A DNA stretch of 64,000 bases from Filobasidium wieringae (lineage: Eukaryota > Basidiomycota > Tremellomycetes > Filobasidiales > Filobasidiaceae), in contig BCIV01000015.1 in NCBI GenBank assembly GCA_001600055.1, forward strand, positions 186,001 through 250,000. Reading direction: 5' to 3'. Positions 63,501 through 64,000 of the stretch are shown here, in pieces; positions within the stretch are counted from its first letter, which is position 1, and every line of letters begins with the position of its first letter. Position numbers and translations under genes: made by a program. The notes under the pieces were generated by a model. The model worked only from the letters and a program-made list of their open reading frames with translations. It was not told the DNA's origin and searched no databases.

Positions 63501-64000
63501 TGCATCCACCGCATCCGCCTGACGTAGGTCCAACTCCACCGGGTTCTTGCAAGCTCTATGTATCTGGCTAAAGCATCACAGTCTCGTCAGGATAACACCT
63601 TGTGGAGGGGGAACGAACATGCTCACGCCGCAATGATCGCACTGAACTTGGCTCTCTTGACTCGTATATTCCGATTCGCCTGGCGACATACACCAACGAT
63701 TTCTTGCCCGATATGTTCACCTTCTCGATCGCAATCGGTCCAGATCATCAAAAGGTCTGCTCCTCTCGCTTCATTCCGTAAGTTCTGAGCGACGGGTTCT
63801 AGTTTCTTTGAGTTCCCAGAAGTCTTGCGAGTCAGAATAGTTACCAGAAGATCAAAACTGTTGATACTGACTTCGTCTACATATGTCCTGATATGAGCCT
63901 CGAACAAGACAAACGGGTCACAAGATCCCCATTTCCTCTTGTCCTGCTCGAAGTCCTGTAAAGATAGGCTCAGCAGCCTCTCCGCAGCAGCACAAGATCT
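60572..64000 (-). CDS. TOP3: DNA topoisomerase III, C-terminal part
   Basis: Type IA topoisomerase III works with a RecQ helicase to dissolve recombination intermediates. The 5' end lies beyond the right edge. Visible pieces are the Toprim segment LLMIWTDCDREGEHIGQEIV, the core GFLSYPRTETDQFDKDFDF with the catalytic Tyr codon at 62850..62848, HPPVHPTAHAGNL, and LVGLMDKNGIGTDATIAEHI. After an RGG-type region (GRGQGRGRGRGAASKPRNAP) come two GRF zinc fingers. One reads CECQLPASQL and GPNQGRPFWSCSKGKDSGCG (about 61335-61260); the other reads CSCGESAVSRTVQ and AFWTCPKPRGEQCGYFEW (about 61010-60895). A CCHC knuckle CFKCGEGGHWANAC and a Gly-Arg tail end the protein. Two GRF fingers resemble animal TOP3A rather than the short S. 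cerevisiae Top3. Confidence 0.93.

Overview
The window looks like nuclear DNA of a basidiomycete yeast of the Tremellales (Cryptococcus/Kwoniella-like). Genes are dense and lie on both strands. Almost every protein gene is broken by many 45-90 nt GT-AG introns with CTRAY-type branch sites, and the recognisable proteins are conserved eukaryotic housekeeping factors that read best against Cryptococcus-type versions. I saw no prokaryotic operon structure, CRISPR array, intact transposon or viral gene. One run of Ns (37453-37588) and one single N (6063) are assembly gaps. I had no alignment tools: exon joins were worked out by reading frame, splice sites and family motifs, and several were checked by the summed exon length dividing by three.

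Layout, left to right. 1-8.0 kb: RAD50 5' end (-), CWC15 (-), NSE3 (+), VPS39 (-). 8.3-9.7 kb: the very-long-chain 3-ketoacyl-CoA reductase IFA38 (+). 9.9-13.0 kb: two tandem F-box-like paralogs (-) whose exon joins I could not resolve. 13.7-15.2 kb: a membrane protein of unknown role (-). 15.6-17.9 kb: the DGAT2 acyltransferase DGA1 (+), with 17 exons, five of them 10-17 nt long. 19-20 kb: an unrecognised protein (+). 20.3-21.2 kb: a DUF4336 protein (-) with a probable GC-AG intron. 21.7 and 25.9 kb: two identical intron-containing tRNA-Phe(GAA) genes in inverted orientation, flanking a 999-aa disordered protein (-). 26.4-30.5 kb: divergent BIN3-type RNA-cap methyltransferase (-) and the sphingoid-base-phosphate phosphatase LCB3 (+). 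30.6-34.0 kb: a large F-box protein (-). 36.2-38.3 kb: a CipC/DUF3759-like Gly/Met-rich protein (-) cut by the N gap. 39.4-42.5 kb: a carboxypeptidase Y-type enzyme (+). 44.6-46.2 kb: a disordered protein (+). 46.5-49.8 kb: a PLP-homeostasis protein (-) and MFAP1 with a zinc-knuckle tail (-). 50-52 kb: UTP18 (+). 52.3-64 kb: a CLIP-170-type plus-end protein, the TFIIH helicase SSL2/XPB and the 3' part of TOP3 (all -).

No single pathway unites the window. It does contain a loose group of genome-maintenance genes (RAD50, NSE3, SSL2/XPB, TOP3), a group of RNA-processing genes (CWC15, MFAP1, UTP18, BIN3) and three lipid genes (IFA38, DGA1, LCB3). Many neighbours share short divergent promoters (CWC15/NSE3, VPS39/IFA38, membrane protein/DGA1, BIN3/LCB3, MFAP1/UTP18). 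The block from about 30 to 46 kb is visibly richer in G+C, with G/C homopolymer runs, than the rest, and contains one AT-rich island with a strong hairpin (38.7-39.1 kb).

The most unusual signals are the splicing features: a start codon split by an intron (RAD50), micro-exons carrying conserved or catalytic residues (DGA1, carboxypeptidase, CipC-like), a GC-AG intron and repeated GTTCGT donors. Next come the inverted tRNA pair, the hairpin island and the added zinc-knuckle tails.
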